DNA from: Asterochloris sp. CNOR1
Taxonomy: Eukaryota; Chlorophyta; Trebouxiophyceae; Trebouxiales; Trebouxiaceae
Reading direction: 5' to 3'
Assembly: GCA_963969365.1 (NCBI GenBank)
Contig: OZ017761.1
Location: 434,001 to 498,000 of the forward strand
DNA length: 64,000 nucleotides
Positions within the stretch are counted from its first letter, which is position 1; every line of letters begins with the position of its first letter. A program made the translations under genes and the position numbers. Below the pieces are notes generated by a model. It saw nothing but the letters and a program-made list of their open reading frames with translations, was not told where the DNA came from and ran no database searches. Positions 45,262-56,783 of this stretch are shown one piece after another.

Positions 45262-48200
45262 CTAATGCTGCTTTGTCCAGCGCCAAGGCAGCCAAGATCC
45301 TTCCTGCATCATCTTGCGCAGGCACTCCTGCTTGTGAAACCCAGCATCCTGCTGTGCTGAGCGGCAGCGGTCAGCCATTGGCATGGCAGACATTGTGCAG
45401 GGGAAAGAGCTTGTGGAGCTGCTGCAGTGTGCCAGCGGCGTGAAGCAAAGGAGGGCAGTCCCAGACAGCTGCGAAGGTGCCACCAGGGCCACTGAGGAAG
45501 TGAGCAGGGGCGTTTTACTTCCCTTGCCCTCTGGAGGTGGTGTGGACTCTGAGCTAAAAATATATTGGCCAGAGGCAGAGTGCCAACTCAGCACTGGCCA
45601 CTGCCAGCCCCAAGCAGGACCAGGCACGCAACACGAGCTGATGTCCTGACTGCAAACAGGCAGCATGAATCTGTTTTGAGAAAGGAGTCCAGTCCTGGCG
45701 GATGCAGCAGCCAAGCAGTTCTACTGAGCTGACGTCCCAACTGCGAATGGGCAGCATGACTTTGTTCTGAGGAAGACGACCAGTCCTGGTTGATGCAGCA
45801 GCTAAGCACTACATCATGAGTCTGCAGCAGACAGCTGTGCTTGCGTCTGTGGACAAGGCAGAGCCCGGCCAGGCCCTCCGCATGAAGCAATTCATGGATA
45901 CCAGATATTGCAACGTTGAGGCTTTTGCAGAGCTTCATTGCAGCAAGCAGACCAGTAAGATGAGTAACCATCATGGCTGTATTGACAGCAAAGGAACAAC
46001 GTCGTCCTCCTACATGTGCTCACGTGGTCCTCCTGGCAGCCTGCAAGCTCCTCACCCAGCACCTGTCACATGCATGGCTCCAGCCAGACTGTTACGGGTG
46101 TGATCTCTTGTCTGGTTTCTTTCTTGAGCTTAGAAGTCTCTTGACCAGAGCACACGGGGTCCACCTGGGCAGGCGCAGCCAAGGAACAGCGTCAAAGTCA
46201 GGCATGGCAGTCTGCCAGGAAAGAAAGCGTGAGGCAGCTGTTCCCTGCCGGCATGCACCCCATCCACTTGGGCTGCCGCAAGTCATCGCCCACAAGCCAC
46301 AAGCACCATCTGCAAGTGCACAGCCTGCGCAACAAGACTGACTCACTTGGGCTGACGCCTGCTGCCCTCAGCCAGAGCAGCGGTGCTGCCTGCTGGTGCC
46401 TGAGTGTTACTAGCCTCCTCAAAGTTGCCAGCCCTGCAGCAGCAGAGAATGCCTCCGAGACTGGGCACTGCAAGCTTAGCTTCTCGTTGCAGTAGACGAT
46501 GGCAGGCAGCAGCCCACATGAGGATGTGAAGACCTCGATGCACGCAGCAGCGCACCTCCCCATGCAGATGCTTCTCATTCTGGTGGTGGCAAAAACATGG
46601 TAACAGTGGAACTGCTGGCTGGCACCACGCTCGTGGTCTGCTGTCTGTGCACGCTGCCCCAAGCAGGTGGTAAGGGACAGGCTTGCAGAGCAAGGCTGCA
46701 TCCTTGGGGCATGTCGCCCTTGCTAATCAAGACATCAGTACCTAGAAGGTGGTGCATGTGAGGCAGCGCGCTCCACCGCGGCTCCACATCTGGCTGCCTG
46801 ACTCCTGCGCAGCTTCTCTGAGCCCCTCAGCGCTCTGCAGTGCAGTGCACCAGTGCTGAGAAACTGTGCAGGTCAGTCCGGCATGCAGGCAGCATCTGGC
46901 ATCCTTCATGCCGACCCCTGCGACAGGATGGCTAGCACAGCCCATCCCCACCCGCTGGCGTGCGGGAGAGCGCAGACTTAGTCTGAGTGCACCTGCAAAT
47001 GATGGCATTGCTGCAGGCCTGCAGTAGGTTTAGTGCTCACCCAGGCTTCCCGCAGAATTGGCTGTCCCAGTCCTCCAGCAGCGCCTCCGCGTCAGACACC
47101 TCCAGTGCAAAGCGGCCGGCCTGCACCCGCTGACTGCAGACAGGCGGCAGCTCTGCTCTCAGTATGCAGCAGCAGACAACTGTGTTGCTTCAAGCTGCCG
47201 CCTGGGCTGCTGCCCTGTCTGTCACAGCCTGCCATACCGACAACATGTAGGTCACAGTAAGACACGCTCAAGCTGTGCTGTTGCATGGTGCTGAGCCCCT
47301 GCTAGTCACTGACCTGTCGAATCTGGGCTGGTAGGTGGGCGGTCCGTCCACAGGTGTGCTGCTGGTGGCCACTGCTTCAGGGTGCAGCATGGAACGGGTG
47401 AAGCCATTTTCCCTGCACAGACTGGTGGTGACAGCTGTAAGCGCTGTGTTCATGGGACACTTCTGGCCTGCACAGCCTGGTCACATGCAACCAGCATACT
47501 GTCAGCTCAGCACTCCCACACCTGAGCTGCTGAGCCCGTCAGGTCAACCAGCAGGGATGGAGACATAGCAGCAGTCCGTGACACTCTGTCTGAATTTGAT
47601 GATTGCTGGACAGCTGCTTGGTCTTCAACAGGCAGGACTTCACCTGAGGGTGTTCCATGCCAAAGGTGCCAGGACTCCCGCGCTCATGCTGGCAGTGCAC
47701 AGTGCATCTTCTGCCACTGGGCTGGGTATCCTCCTGCAACCAACTGCTGGAGCTTGGAGGTGCAGCTCAGGTGTCTGCTGGCAGACCAGCAGCAGGCAGA
47801 GCAGTCTGGCAGAGAGGTGGAGGCGCCCTTTGGTGCTCAGGCACCTGCACTACTGACAACTGTAAGCATCACATTCACCCTAGGGAACAATGCCCTGCAG
47901 CATACTACAAACAGGACGAATTCCAGCAATCCGGGGCATGGTGCTGTGTGGGCAGACAGCGGGCTGCTTCACACAGCATTGAGGAAGGGGACACGCCCAC
48001 AGCTTTCCAGCAATGGCAGCGCTATCGCATGCTGTGTGAAGTGTTCTGTGCTGCCAACTGTCTGCCGGGGCTGCTGCGGCAGCCGCAGCCCAAGCTGGAC
48101 CCTGGTCCGTGTGTACTACAGACATGTCCACCCTCTTCAGCAACCCCTGCTCACCCCTGGGCGCAAGCAGTACTTGGTCTTATCTGCACCCCGTCGCCGC

Positions 48201-51200
48201 TGTGCTGCAGCTCTGCAGCAGCTGCACTGGAGCTGTCAGCTGCCTCGGTGCTGCCAGCAGCCTTGAGCATGCTGCTCCGGCCAGCCCGCGCCACTGGCTG
48301 GGGGCTGTGCTGCTGCGCAGCTGACCCCTTGCCTGCAAGAGAGGCACCAGCCATCCCTGCTGCAGCCCCCAGGTACCCACTCGTGCCAGGGCTGCTGTTG
48401 CCGGGCGCAGGACTGCCAGGCTGCTGGGTGCTGTCTGTGGATCCATTTGCCATTGACTGTAGGCCGTCTGGAGCGCCGGGCGCCACAGCATCTGCTGAGG
48501 CACTGTTGTGGGCGCTGCCCCAGGTGCCAGAGACTGTGGCAGCGCTGGCAGCTTTGAAGGGAGTCCTGCTGCTGCTGCCTGCCACCTTACATTCTGCACA
48601 GGTGTGGCCCTGGGCAGCCGCAAATGCGCCAGAGCCTGTGGCAACGCTGGGGGCCTCAGCGACAGCTGTTGGGCCACTGTGTGACAGCTGAAGTTCTGCC
48701 AAGGCGCTGCAATAGGGGCTCTCAGAGGCGCCAGGGCCTGAGGCAGCGCTGGGAGCCTCGGTGACACTTGCAGTGGCTGTGGCCCCAGTCTCCTCAGCCG
48801 AGGGGTGGCCGCCGTTCCCCACAGCTTGGGCGCCTGCTGGAGGGTTGTCCTTGGTGTTGGCAGCAGCCTCAGCACGTGGTCGGGCTGAGACTGCTGCAGC
48901 CTCAATGTGCTCAGCCGCGGGGTGGCTGGCACCATCCACAGCCTTTGCGCCCTCGCCTGCTGACTGCCCCAGCTGAGCCTCAGCCAGGCACTGTCTGCTC
49001 GTCGTGGCTGCTGCCGTAGGTTGCCCCAGCTGCTGATGGGCCAGCCAGCAGCGAGCATGCTGCTGCGGCACCTTGGCTGCTGCTGCCTGGCGAGCATGGG
49101 CCGCCCTCTTGCGGCCGAGCGCCCCGCGCAGGTGGCGCTGCAGCACCAGGGCGGCTGCTGCCTGGCGAGCATGTGCTGCCCTCTTGCGGCCGAGCGCCCC
49201 GCGCAGGTGGCGCTGCAGCACCAGGGCGGCCACTGCCCTGCGCGCCTGCTGCTCAGCCAGCGCCTTCAGCTGCTGGCGTGCCCGCATGGCTCGGCAGGCG
49301 CGCTGGATGGCGCAGGCAGCCCACTCCCTGGCTGCTGCTGCTGCCTGGCGAGCATGTGCTGCCCTCTTGCGGCCGAGCGCCCCGCGCAGGTGGCGCTGCA
49401 GCACCAGGGCGGCTGCTGCCCTGCGCGCCTGCTGCTCAGCCAGCGCCTTCAGTTGCTGGCGTGCCCGCATGGCTCGGCAGGCGCGCTGGATGGCGCAGGC
49501 AGCCCGCTCCCTGGCTGCAGCTGCTGCCTGGCGAGCATGTGCCGCCCTCTTGCGGCCGAGCGCCCCGCGCAGGTGGCGCTGCAGCACCAGGGCGGCTGCT
49601 GCCCTGCGCGCCTGCTGCTCAGCCAGCGCCTTCAGTTGCTGGCGTGCCCGCATGGCTCGGCAGGCGCGCTGGATGGCGCAGGCAGCCCGCTCCCTGGCTG
49701 CAGCTGCTGCCTGGCGAGCATGTGCTGCCCTCTTGCGGCCGAGCGCCCCGCGCAGGTGGCGCTGCAGCACCAGGGCGGCCGCTGCCCTGCGCGCCTGCTG
49801 CTCAGCCAGCGCCTTCAGCTGCTGGCGTGCCCGCATGGCTCGGCAGGCGCGCTGGATGGCGCAGGCAGCCCGCTCCCTGGCTGCTGCTGCCTGGCGAGCA
49901 TGTGCTGCCCTCTTGCGGCCGAGCGCCCCGCGCAGGTGGCGCTGCAGCACCAGGGCGGCTACTGCCTGGCGAGCCTGCTGCTGAGCACGGAGCTGGTCTG
50001 TGTGCCTGCGTGCCTGGCGGCCCCGCCACAGGCGCTGGCCCAGCAGTGCTGCAGCGGCCCGCAGAGCATGCTCTGAACGGATTTCAGACAGAAGAGCAAT
50101 CCAACGTTGGCGCAGCTGGTGCGTGCCCATGCGTGGTGAATGACACGGGCAGCTGCTGCGTAGTGGGCCTGCCCCTCAGCAGTCGCCTGCTCTGCATGTT
50201 TGCGGACTTGCTCTTCCAGCAGGCGCTGAGCTGCCTCCTGCTGCGCCTCGGCAGCGGCAGCTGCTGCCTGCCTGGCCCGTTCCCTCTTGGCGTCCCGTTG
50301 CTGCTTGTGCTTAGCAGCCCTCCTCTGCTTGGCAGTCTGGGGGTGGGCCTCCTTGGTGCATTGGGCGGCGGCAGAGGGGGCCGCTGCGGGTGCTGCCGCA
50401 GCAGAGGCTGCAGGCTGCGCGTGCATACATGTGGCGTCCCTCTGCCTTTGGGCCTCCTCCTGCCGGGCCTTCTCGGCTGCTGCTGCCTTCTTCTGCGCAG
50501 CAGCTGCCTTGTCGGCCTGCTTCTGCTGGGCCGCCTGTTCAGCAGCAGCAGCCCGAAGCTTGCTGTCCCGCGCCGCCGCATCAGCACATTTCTGCAGCAG
50601 GTCTGCCTGCTGCTGCTGCCTGTGACTCATTTTCTTGTTGGGTGGAGCCGCCTGCTGAACAGGAGGCCCCCCAGTTGGCTTGGAGCGCGCCGGCCATTGA
50701 GCTGGGATCATGGGGGAGCCTGGGTCTTGCGTGGCCTGCAGACAACAGGGTCACAATCAGCAACCTGCGCTGTGCAGCCGCTGGGCGCCAAACCCATCAG
50801 CTCATTGACCCTGGGACAGGGCTGCTGTGGTTGAGAAGCAGGTGGCGCAAAGCAGTGCTGCCAGCAGAGGTGCCGATGGCTTGACATCGCAGATAATCGA
50901 GATGGTGACATCTGAACGCACAACGGTATGCATGCATTTGCTGAGTACCAGGCAGGTAGTGCTCACCTCTCTTGCCAGCTTGGCAGACAGTCCAGCGGAG
51001 GCGCCCTGGCTCTCCTGCCTTGATGGTGGGGCAGCGGCCGCTGCACTGGGCCTGCAGGCACATGGCACTGAGGCTGACTGCAACCCATGCCACGCTGCTG
51101 CCCAGCAAGCTCGGGCACAAGTGTGGTGGCATGCTGGAGCCTGCTGGCACCCTCTGTGGACTGCCTCTCACAGGGGGCATCGCCCAGCATGGCATGCACT

Positions 51201-53700
51201 GTGCCTGTCAGGACCCTGTTGAGGATCTGCCTCTCAGTTTGACATCCAGCCACTGACCTGCTGACCCTCACAGGTGCAGGGCCCATGGGAGGGGACTTCT
51301 GTGCCTGGTAGATCAGCAGGCACGCGTGGAAGCGGGCCTCACTGGACAGGCTGGGATGGAAGTCTTTTTGTTGGACGGTGACAGTGCTGTCATTGCACAG
51401 CCACCACCGGCGTGCCTGAGGCGGCTCGCCATGGAGCACATAGGCCTGCAGGTGGGGGACTTGCGCATCGCTGCACACGGGCATGCTGCAAACGAAGACC
51501 AGGTCATGCATGGTGGCCTGACGCTGGAGCCGCCTCTCTTTGAGGAGTGCGACCAGCAGCAGTTGACCATGGCTAGCATTTGACATGGACTCTAGGGCGG
51601 CCTGCATCTAGCAAGCTGCACCGATGCTTGGCCAGCATGTGACATGCAGTCTGAGGCTGCTCGCAGCAGCCTGAAGCACGTTGGAGGTAGCCTGTGAGCC
51701 ACACAACTACCCAAGACGCGCAGAGCAATTCCAGATGCCCAGCAGCCTGAAGCCCAACAGACACACGCGCAAGTGTGCTGATCTGGGGTGCAAGGAGGTG
51801 GCTTCAAAAGGAGCCTCACCACAAAGTGGCCTGTTTTGGCGCTGCCCCTGTGCACGATCACGGCCATCAGTTCATAGCTTCTTGTCTGCTCACTGGAAGA
51901 CCTGAGCGTGATGTGCGGGGTCAGGGAGATCTCATGGACCACTGGCACATTCTGGCCCTTGACTTTCTGCAACATCAGCAGACCATTCTGCACATGCTTG
52001 TGGTCAGCTTTGAGCACAGGCACCATTGCAGGAGAAGGAGCAAACCCAATTGCGAGCAGAAGGGGTGGCGATGCATCCCATCCCCCTGAGAAGGGGCCAG
52101 CCATGCACACATCGCTGCCTCACAAGACAGTGGTGATGCTTAAGAGGGACACTGTGCAGGGCTGCCATGTGCATGCGGCCTGCATCTCGTTGCTCACACA
52201 GAGATCCAGCATGCAGGCAGCTGCAGTGCTGTCGGGGGATGGTCACGCATGCCCACCTTCAGTCTGGCGATTGAAATTCCCACCAGGCCCTGTGGAAGGC
52301 CTTGCAGGGCCCATCGGGAGGTTGTTGAACAGCCACACCTCTGGCACCTCACATCCGCTTCGACCTGAGTGCGGGCTGCCAAAACCTGTAGCACAGGGCA
52401 GACACTGCAAGCTGAGAGAAGAGGGGCAGCAGCATGGCGATCGGCACCAAGATGCCAGGCCCAAGGTGCCAGAGTGTGCAGTCAAGGAAATAACTTGCAC
52501 CACAAGACGTGACATCGGCAGCTGAGTGCATGACTGCAGTCTGCAACCTGGAGTGGGCATGAGAGGCTCTTGATCTCAGGCGATGATGCTCACACACGGG
52601 TCCTGCAGGTCAGCTGTTGGCAAGCAGGAGCCTTAAGCCCCCGACAGCATGTGCAGCGGCATGCGCTAAACTCCACAAACACCAAGTCTTGAGGTCAAAA
52701 ACGCTACTCACCGTCAAACCCTGTGCCACACTGTAAAAGGGATCCATCATCCCCAGGTTGAACTCGATGAGGTACTCTTCTCGTGACGTGCCCCTGGTTC
52801 CTTTGCACTTGACATTGTTGCAGATGTACTCGGGCGCAATTTTGATGCAAGCCAGCTTCTTGAGGTTGGTAGTGACCTCGCCAGGTCCCTGCACGAGAAG
52901 GGCGCTGATGTAGACACAGCACTGACTTGAGCAACGGGATGAGCTGCATGGACTGTGGTGAGGCATGCCTCTGAGCCGGACACCGGGGAGGTCATGCCAG
53001 GCAGCAATTCTGCTGCCTTCTGGCCGAAGGCATGGACATTGTGGGCGTGGCGGCGATGCTGCCTGGCCTTGTGCGCTGGTGTGCAGTGTGCCTGGCCCCA
53101 CCAGCAGCGCTGCTGCGGTGCCATGGCTGTTGGCCTGCCATGCAGTGCGCTAAGGCCCACCTCCATGGCCTGTCAGCTGGCACGCATGTGAGAAATGAGT
53201 GAGCATGCCAACGCAGCTCACCTCTTCACACAGCAGCGCCAGCAAGCCTGTGTAGGCAAGCTCTGGCTCGTTGGGCTTAAGGTGCAATGGGGAGGGGCCT
53301 TGTTGGATGATGCCCATGTTAGTGGCCCACTCAGTCAGTCGGATGTTCTGCAGCAGCTGCATGACGCTGCCTTCCTGCCCTCCTCGGACAGTGTTGTGGT
53401 ACAAGTGCACCAGCTGCTGGCACACGGAATGTGCTTTGCTGCGCAATGGGGCTGCGCTGAACAGCCATTGGATGAATGCGGCCGAGTGCAGCAGCCCTTG
53501 CAGCATCGTGTTGACAAAACACCTGCAGCAGAAGGCTGCATTCAGTGGCAGTCAGTGCATGGGCTTGCTTCCAGGTCAAACAGGTATGCATGTCCCAGTC
53601 ACCAGTCTCACCAGTTGGGGTTGATGCCACTGCCAACCATGCCACCGCTAATCTCATTTGCGAGGCCTCCAGGCTGGTGCCTGGCAGGCTGCAGGGCCAT
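45262..53700 (-). CDS. Ubiquitin-specific protease fused to coiled coil and IQ-motif array
   Basis: Exons with matching phases: 53700-53612, 53522-53222, 52888-52712, 52385-52257, 51966-51820, 51445-51272, 51077-50967, 50735-48155, 47412-47314 and 47133-47041. Small exons near 46996, 46835 and 46590, and a last one at about 45344-45262 (stop TAG), are tentative. USP (C19) landmarks: Cys31 in GINPNWCFVNTMLQ, zinc-binding RCQRCGC (Cys203/206) before LPQGLVGISIARL, His279 in YELMAVIVHRG...KTGHFV and Asn299-Asp300 in WWLCNDSTV. All catalytic residues are present. After residue ~339 the frame continues through an Ala/Ser linker into a Gln/Ala/Lys coiled coil and then IQ motifs (calmodulin or myosin-light-chain binding). 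The tail may end in a MYND-like Cys/His cluster (HKQECLRKM). The large exon needs one frameshift near 50130 to be continuous. Confidence 0.8.
45635..45815. repeat. Two-copy 91-bp tandem duplication
   Basis: Copies start at 45635 and 45726 and share gagctgaxgtcc, gggcagcatgaxtxtgtt and ccagtcctggxxgatgcagca with scattered substitutions. They lie in a likely intron or 3' region of the USP-IQ gene and do not look coding. Confidence 0.6.
49080..49990 (-). repeat. 183-bp tandem repeat encoding paired IQ motifs
   Basis: The word gagcatgtgctgcc (or a one-base variant) occurs at 49167, 49350, 49533, 49716 and 49896 on the plus strand. Spacings are 183, 183, 183 and 180 bp, so the unit is 61 or 60 residues. 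On the minus strand each unit holds two IQ-like motifs, ALVLQRHLRGALGRKRA and ACAIQRACRAMRARQQL, separated by Ala-rich helices. Copies are nearly identical in DNA, so the array expanded recently or is kept uniform by gene conversion. The antisense strand is also open throughout because of the Ala/Arg-rich codons. Confidence 0.9.
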
Positions 53701-53730
53701 GGACGGTAAAGCTGCCGGGCAATCACAAAT

Positions 53731-55267
53731 TCATCTGCTCTGCATTGGGCGGGGTATGCTCAGGCCGTAGCTCGGTGTGTTGCGTTCAACGGCTGGATGC
53801 GCTTTTCCTATATATGGTTTTCTACGCACAGACATGTAGTCCATCCTGACATTTATGCTGCGGTCCCACTCTTGCACTGTCCCGGGCAAAGTGTGTACAG
53901 TCCCTGCGTTCAGTCTGTCAGAGACGCGGAATGCAGTGTCAGAAATTTTGTCGATGGCTGGCATCAGCTGTGCTGCATCTGCCATGGCCGCTGTAACTTC
54001 TGCTGAACATCTGCCTAGGGAACCCTGCAAGGCAGTGAAGGTTGCGAAGTGCATGTTGCACTCAGATGTCCATGGCCTTGCAGGCTCCCAGGCAACGTTT
54101 ATGTGGCTTGCTCCACGCCAATGTCTTTCCATGCCCAGGCTCCTCTTCTCATACTTTGCCCTGCTGCACATCATGGTCTAATAGCTTCCAAGTCCAGGGG
54201 CCACAATGAACGGGCATGGGACTGACAACTCATACGGCAAAAGCAGCGCTGATTGATGCAGGAGCAGTGCTGCGTGCACATACTCAGGAAGCAAATTGAG
54301 GGGTGATGAGCACAGTGGTCTGTCAGAATCAGCACAATATCTGTGCTGATTGCTGGAGCAGGTGGCTATGTGTGTTGCATAGGTCATCAAGCTGTGGGGC
54401 CTATGCAACAAGCTGTGCATCTCGTCTTCTATGGCAGTTGCTGTATTAATGAAGGCAGACCTCTCACGTCTAGCTTCTGATATGTAGCGGCCTGTCCCAA
54501 CCCTTAGCTTGTGGCTGCTGCAGCAGATCTGGGCCAATGAGTTGCGCAGTCTGTAGGCTCTGATCTGATGGATGTAAGGGTGCATTTTGTGCGCTGCGGT
54601 GAAGCCATGCATCAGCTTGTACATCGACACATTGCTGTCTGACTTTCCTGCAACGAGCTGCTCATGGCGCTCTGCGCTGGGGCCGCTGACATGGCTGCCG
54701 TTCCTGCAAGGCAGATAATGCAGCAGGCGTATGTAAGAGACTCAGGATTTCTGCTTGGGTGTGCCATCAAACATCGCTCAAAACAGTGGGTTGTCATTCG
54801 CAGTGCGAGTGACATTGCAGATGCGCTGCCTGAACCTGTCAACTTGCCTTTGCCAATGCACAGAATCGAGTATCTTCCAAATCTGTTCAAACTCAGCAAG
54901 TGATGGGTGGTGCATGACACACCCACCAGGCCCCGCAGCAACCGGCGGTAAAACCCCTGCAGCACTTTGATGACCATGTCGCTGGCCTCATAATGTCACA
55001 ACTGCACCTCACAGCCATGGCTCAAAGTGCCAATGTACGCCACTGCCACACATGTGCCACAAGCATACTTAGCAACTGCGGCAGCATCTGCACTCAGCAA
55101 GCATGCCAGGCTGCAGCCAGCTCATGGCCAGTTGGGTCCAGCTGCCCACAGTGGTGAGGCCTGCCAGGCAGCTATGCCTGGGAGTGACGCATGCGTGGCC
55201 ACTGCCACAGCACCTGCGCCCAGCTGGGAGGCCGAGCGGCTCACTCTGGGAGTGCTGCAGATGTTAC
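53731..55267 (-). other. Coding-like segments of uncertain gene membership
   Basis: On the minus strand 54630-54178 reads as 150 open codons (MSMYKLMHGFTAAHKMHPYI...), stopping at TAG 54178. 54174-53731 reads another 147 codons. Around 54975-54910 there is YEASDMVIKVLQGFYRRLLR, and around 54880-54790 FEQIWKILDSVHWQRQVDRF. These could be 3' exons of the coiled-coil gene that starts at 56014, or a separate gene. The plus strand is also open at 54664-54903. No domain is recognised. Confidence 0.35.
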
Positions 55268-56014
55268 GCAGCAGCTGCTTGCAGCTGTTTGGCCGGTGCC
55301 TGCTTGCCGTTGGCCACCTTCAGCCAGGCTGTCAGCTCTGCATGTGCTTTAAGAAGGCTCCTGTGCTCCTGCTGATGCGCATTCGTTGCCAGGACGGACT
55401 GCAGTACATCAATCTTCAGCCTCCTGCTACTTCCTGCCGCCGCCCATAGCGTGAGTTCCTCAAATGTGCACTAGGCAGTTGAGAATGGCTGCTTTGCCAA
55501 CCCAGCACTCGAAACAGGGGGCGAGGTCTGGTCAGGAGCCATGCTGGCAACAAATATACAGGGGCGCAGTCCGCTGAGTGCATGTGCCCCACCTGCTCCT
55601 GCAGCCCGGCAATGGTTGTCTGCTGCTCCTCTCCCTGGCCTGGGCTGCAGACTGCTCAGCCCCCGGCCGCTGCACCCTCGGCGCAAGTCCACCCCTCCTG
55701 CCACCAACAGCGCTCCTCCAGGTCTGCACAGCATCGCTGCAGTGCTGCTGCCACGTCGGACTGCCGGGCCTCTGTCTGACGTTGCTCCTGCCACTGCTGC
55801 AGGCTGACACGCAGTGACTTGCTGGCTGTGTCACATCCCTGAAGGCAGACCGTACTGCTTTAAGCGCTCACCCTATCCTGGCTGTGCAGAGACTGCAGCT
55901 GCCAACACATGCCAGCCTGCATGCACACTGCTCACCATACACCAGCTGGATGTCTGCACCACTGTTCTTGTGCCTTGCAGTAACACCCTTGGTCCCGGAG
56001 GCATCATCCCCCAT
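55268..56014 (-). CDS. Coiled-coil protein, 5' exons
   Basis: A candidate start ATG at 56014 gives MGDDASGTKGVTARHKNSGA and a splice after ADIQL. The next exon (LQSLHSQDR, ending in a donor near 55870) and the one from about 55801 (QWQEQRQTEARQSDVAAALQ) join in phase 0. Further exons encode GEEQQTTIAGLQEQ and, at 55423-55268, RLKIDVLQSVLATNAHQQEH and LLKAHAELTAWLKVANGKQ. The heptad-like spacing of Leu, Ala and Gln predicts a coiled coil. The family is not recognised. One splice between the third and fourth exons is a guess, and the 3' end is unknown. Confidence 0.45.
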
Positions 56015-56783
56015 GGCCAGCCCAGCCTTGAGCAGTGACACCTGGCAGAGTGTAGCCTGCATGACCGCAGCTGGTGAGGTCTGTGCACCACGGCAGTGTG
56101 CACAAAGTCAAGTTCTTGTAAGCTGCAGTGTCATAAAGGTGCAGCCTGTCAACGATCAGAAGCAAAGGGCTTGCGGGTGGTGCTTGCTCATCCTCTGGCA
56201 GGACCCCAAACTAGAGCCTGCAGGCAGGCGACCTGTCATGTCATATGCGGGGATCTGTAGACGTGTAGAGGTGAACAAACACAACACTGCAGTCACAAAC
56301 GTCTTGTCAGTGTTGCAGCTCAAACCCACTGGGACTAATCCAGGTACCTGCATACAGAAAAAGTGCTGCCACGGTGTCCAACCAGCTACCGGTACCAATG
56401 GAAACTCAGGCAGCACTTTCATTGTCCCCTCTTGCAACTCTACTTGAAAGCTCTCACATCCATTTTGGAAGTCGCCCTTGAAGAGCGAGGGAAGCAAACA
56501 GCATCCCTCTGAAGCCAGGCCAGGAAGGTGGATTGCCAGCAGCCTACACCACCTCTGCTGCCTAGAAGGCGGCAAAGGGCCATTGACTAAGCTTTGACCG
56601 AGTCGTTCCCGAGTTGATGAGCAGCCGGCGTCTACCTACAAGCATGAGTTCCTGACAATCAAGCGATCCAGACCGATGGCCGGTGCTTGACAATTGCGGC
56701 TTTCAAGCAGTGGCTCCTCACATAGCAGCCAACAGGAGACCGGCTGCCCTGCCACAACACAGTGACAGCAAGCAGCTGGCACG
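56015..56783. other. Divergent spacer between coiled-coil gene and F-box/LRR-like gene
   Basis: About 770 bp. Open frames on either strand (for example 56156-56575 minus) lack domains and splice context. It probably holds the promoters of both flanking genes. Nothing else is supported. Confidence 0.35.

Noticed and set aside
47657-48691. 344-codon plus-strand open frame
   Set aside because: It overlaps the 3' end of the large minus-strand IQ exon and introns. Its composition is that of antisense low-complexity sequence, with no domain.
49021-50834. Plus-strand open frames of 303-553 codons across the IQ array
   Set aside because: They are antisense readings of Ala/Arg-rich codons. The minus strand has the IQ motifs, the acceptor at 50736 and the USP continuation.
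53731-54630. Reverse transcriptase or transposon ORF
   Set aside because: The intronless-looking minus-strand frames suggested a mobile element, but no RT, integrase or transposase motif and no terminal repeats are visible.
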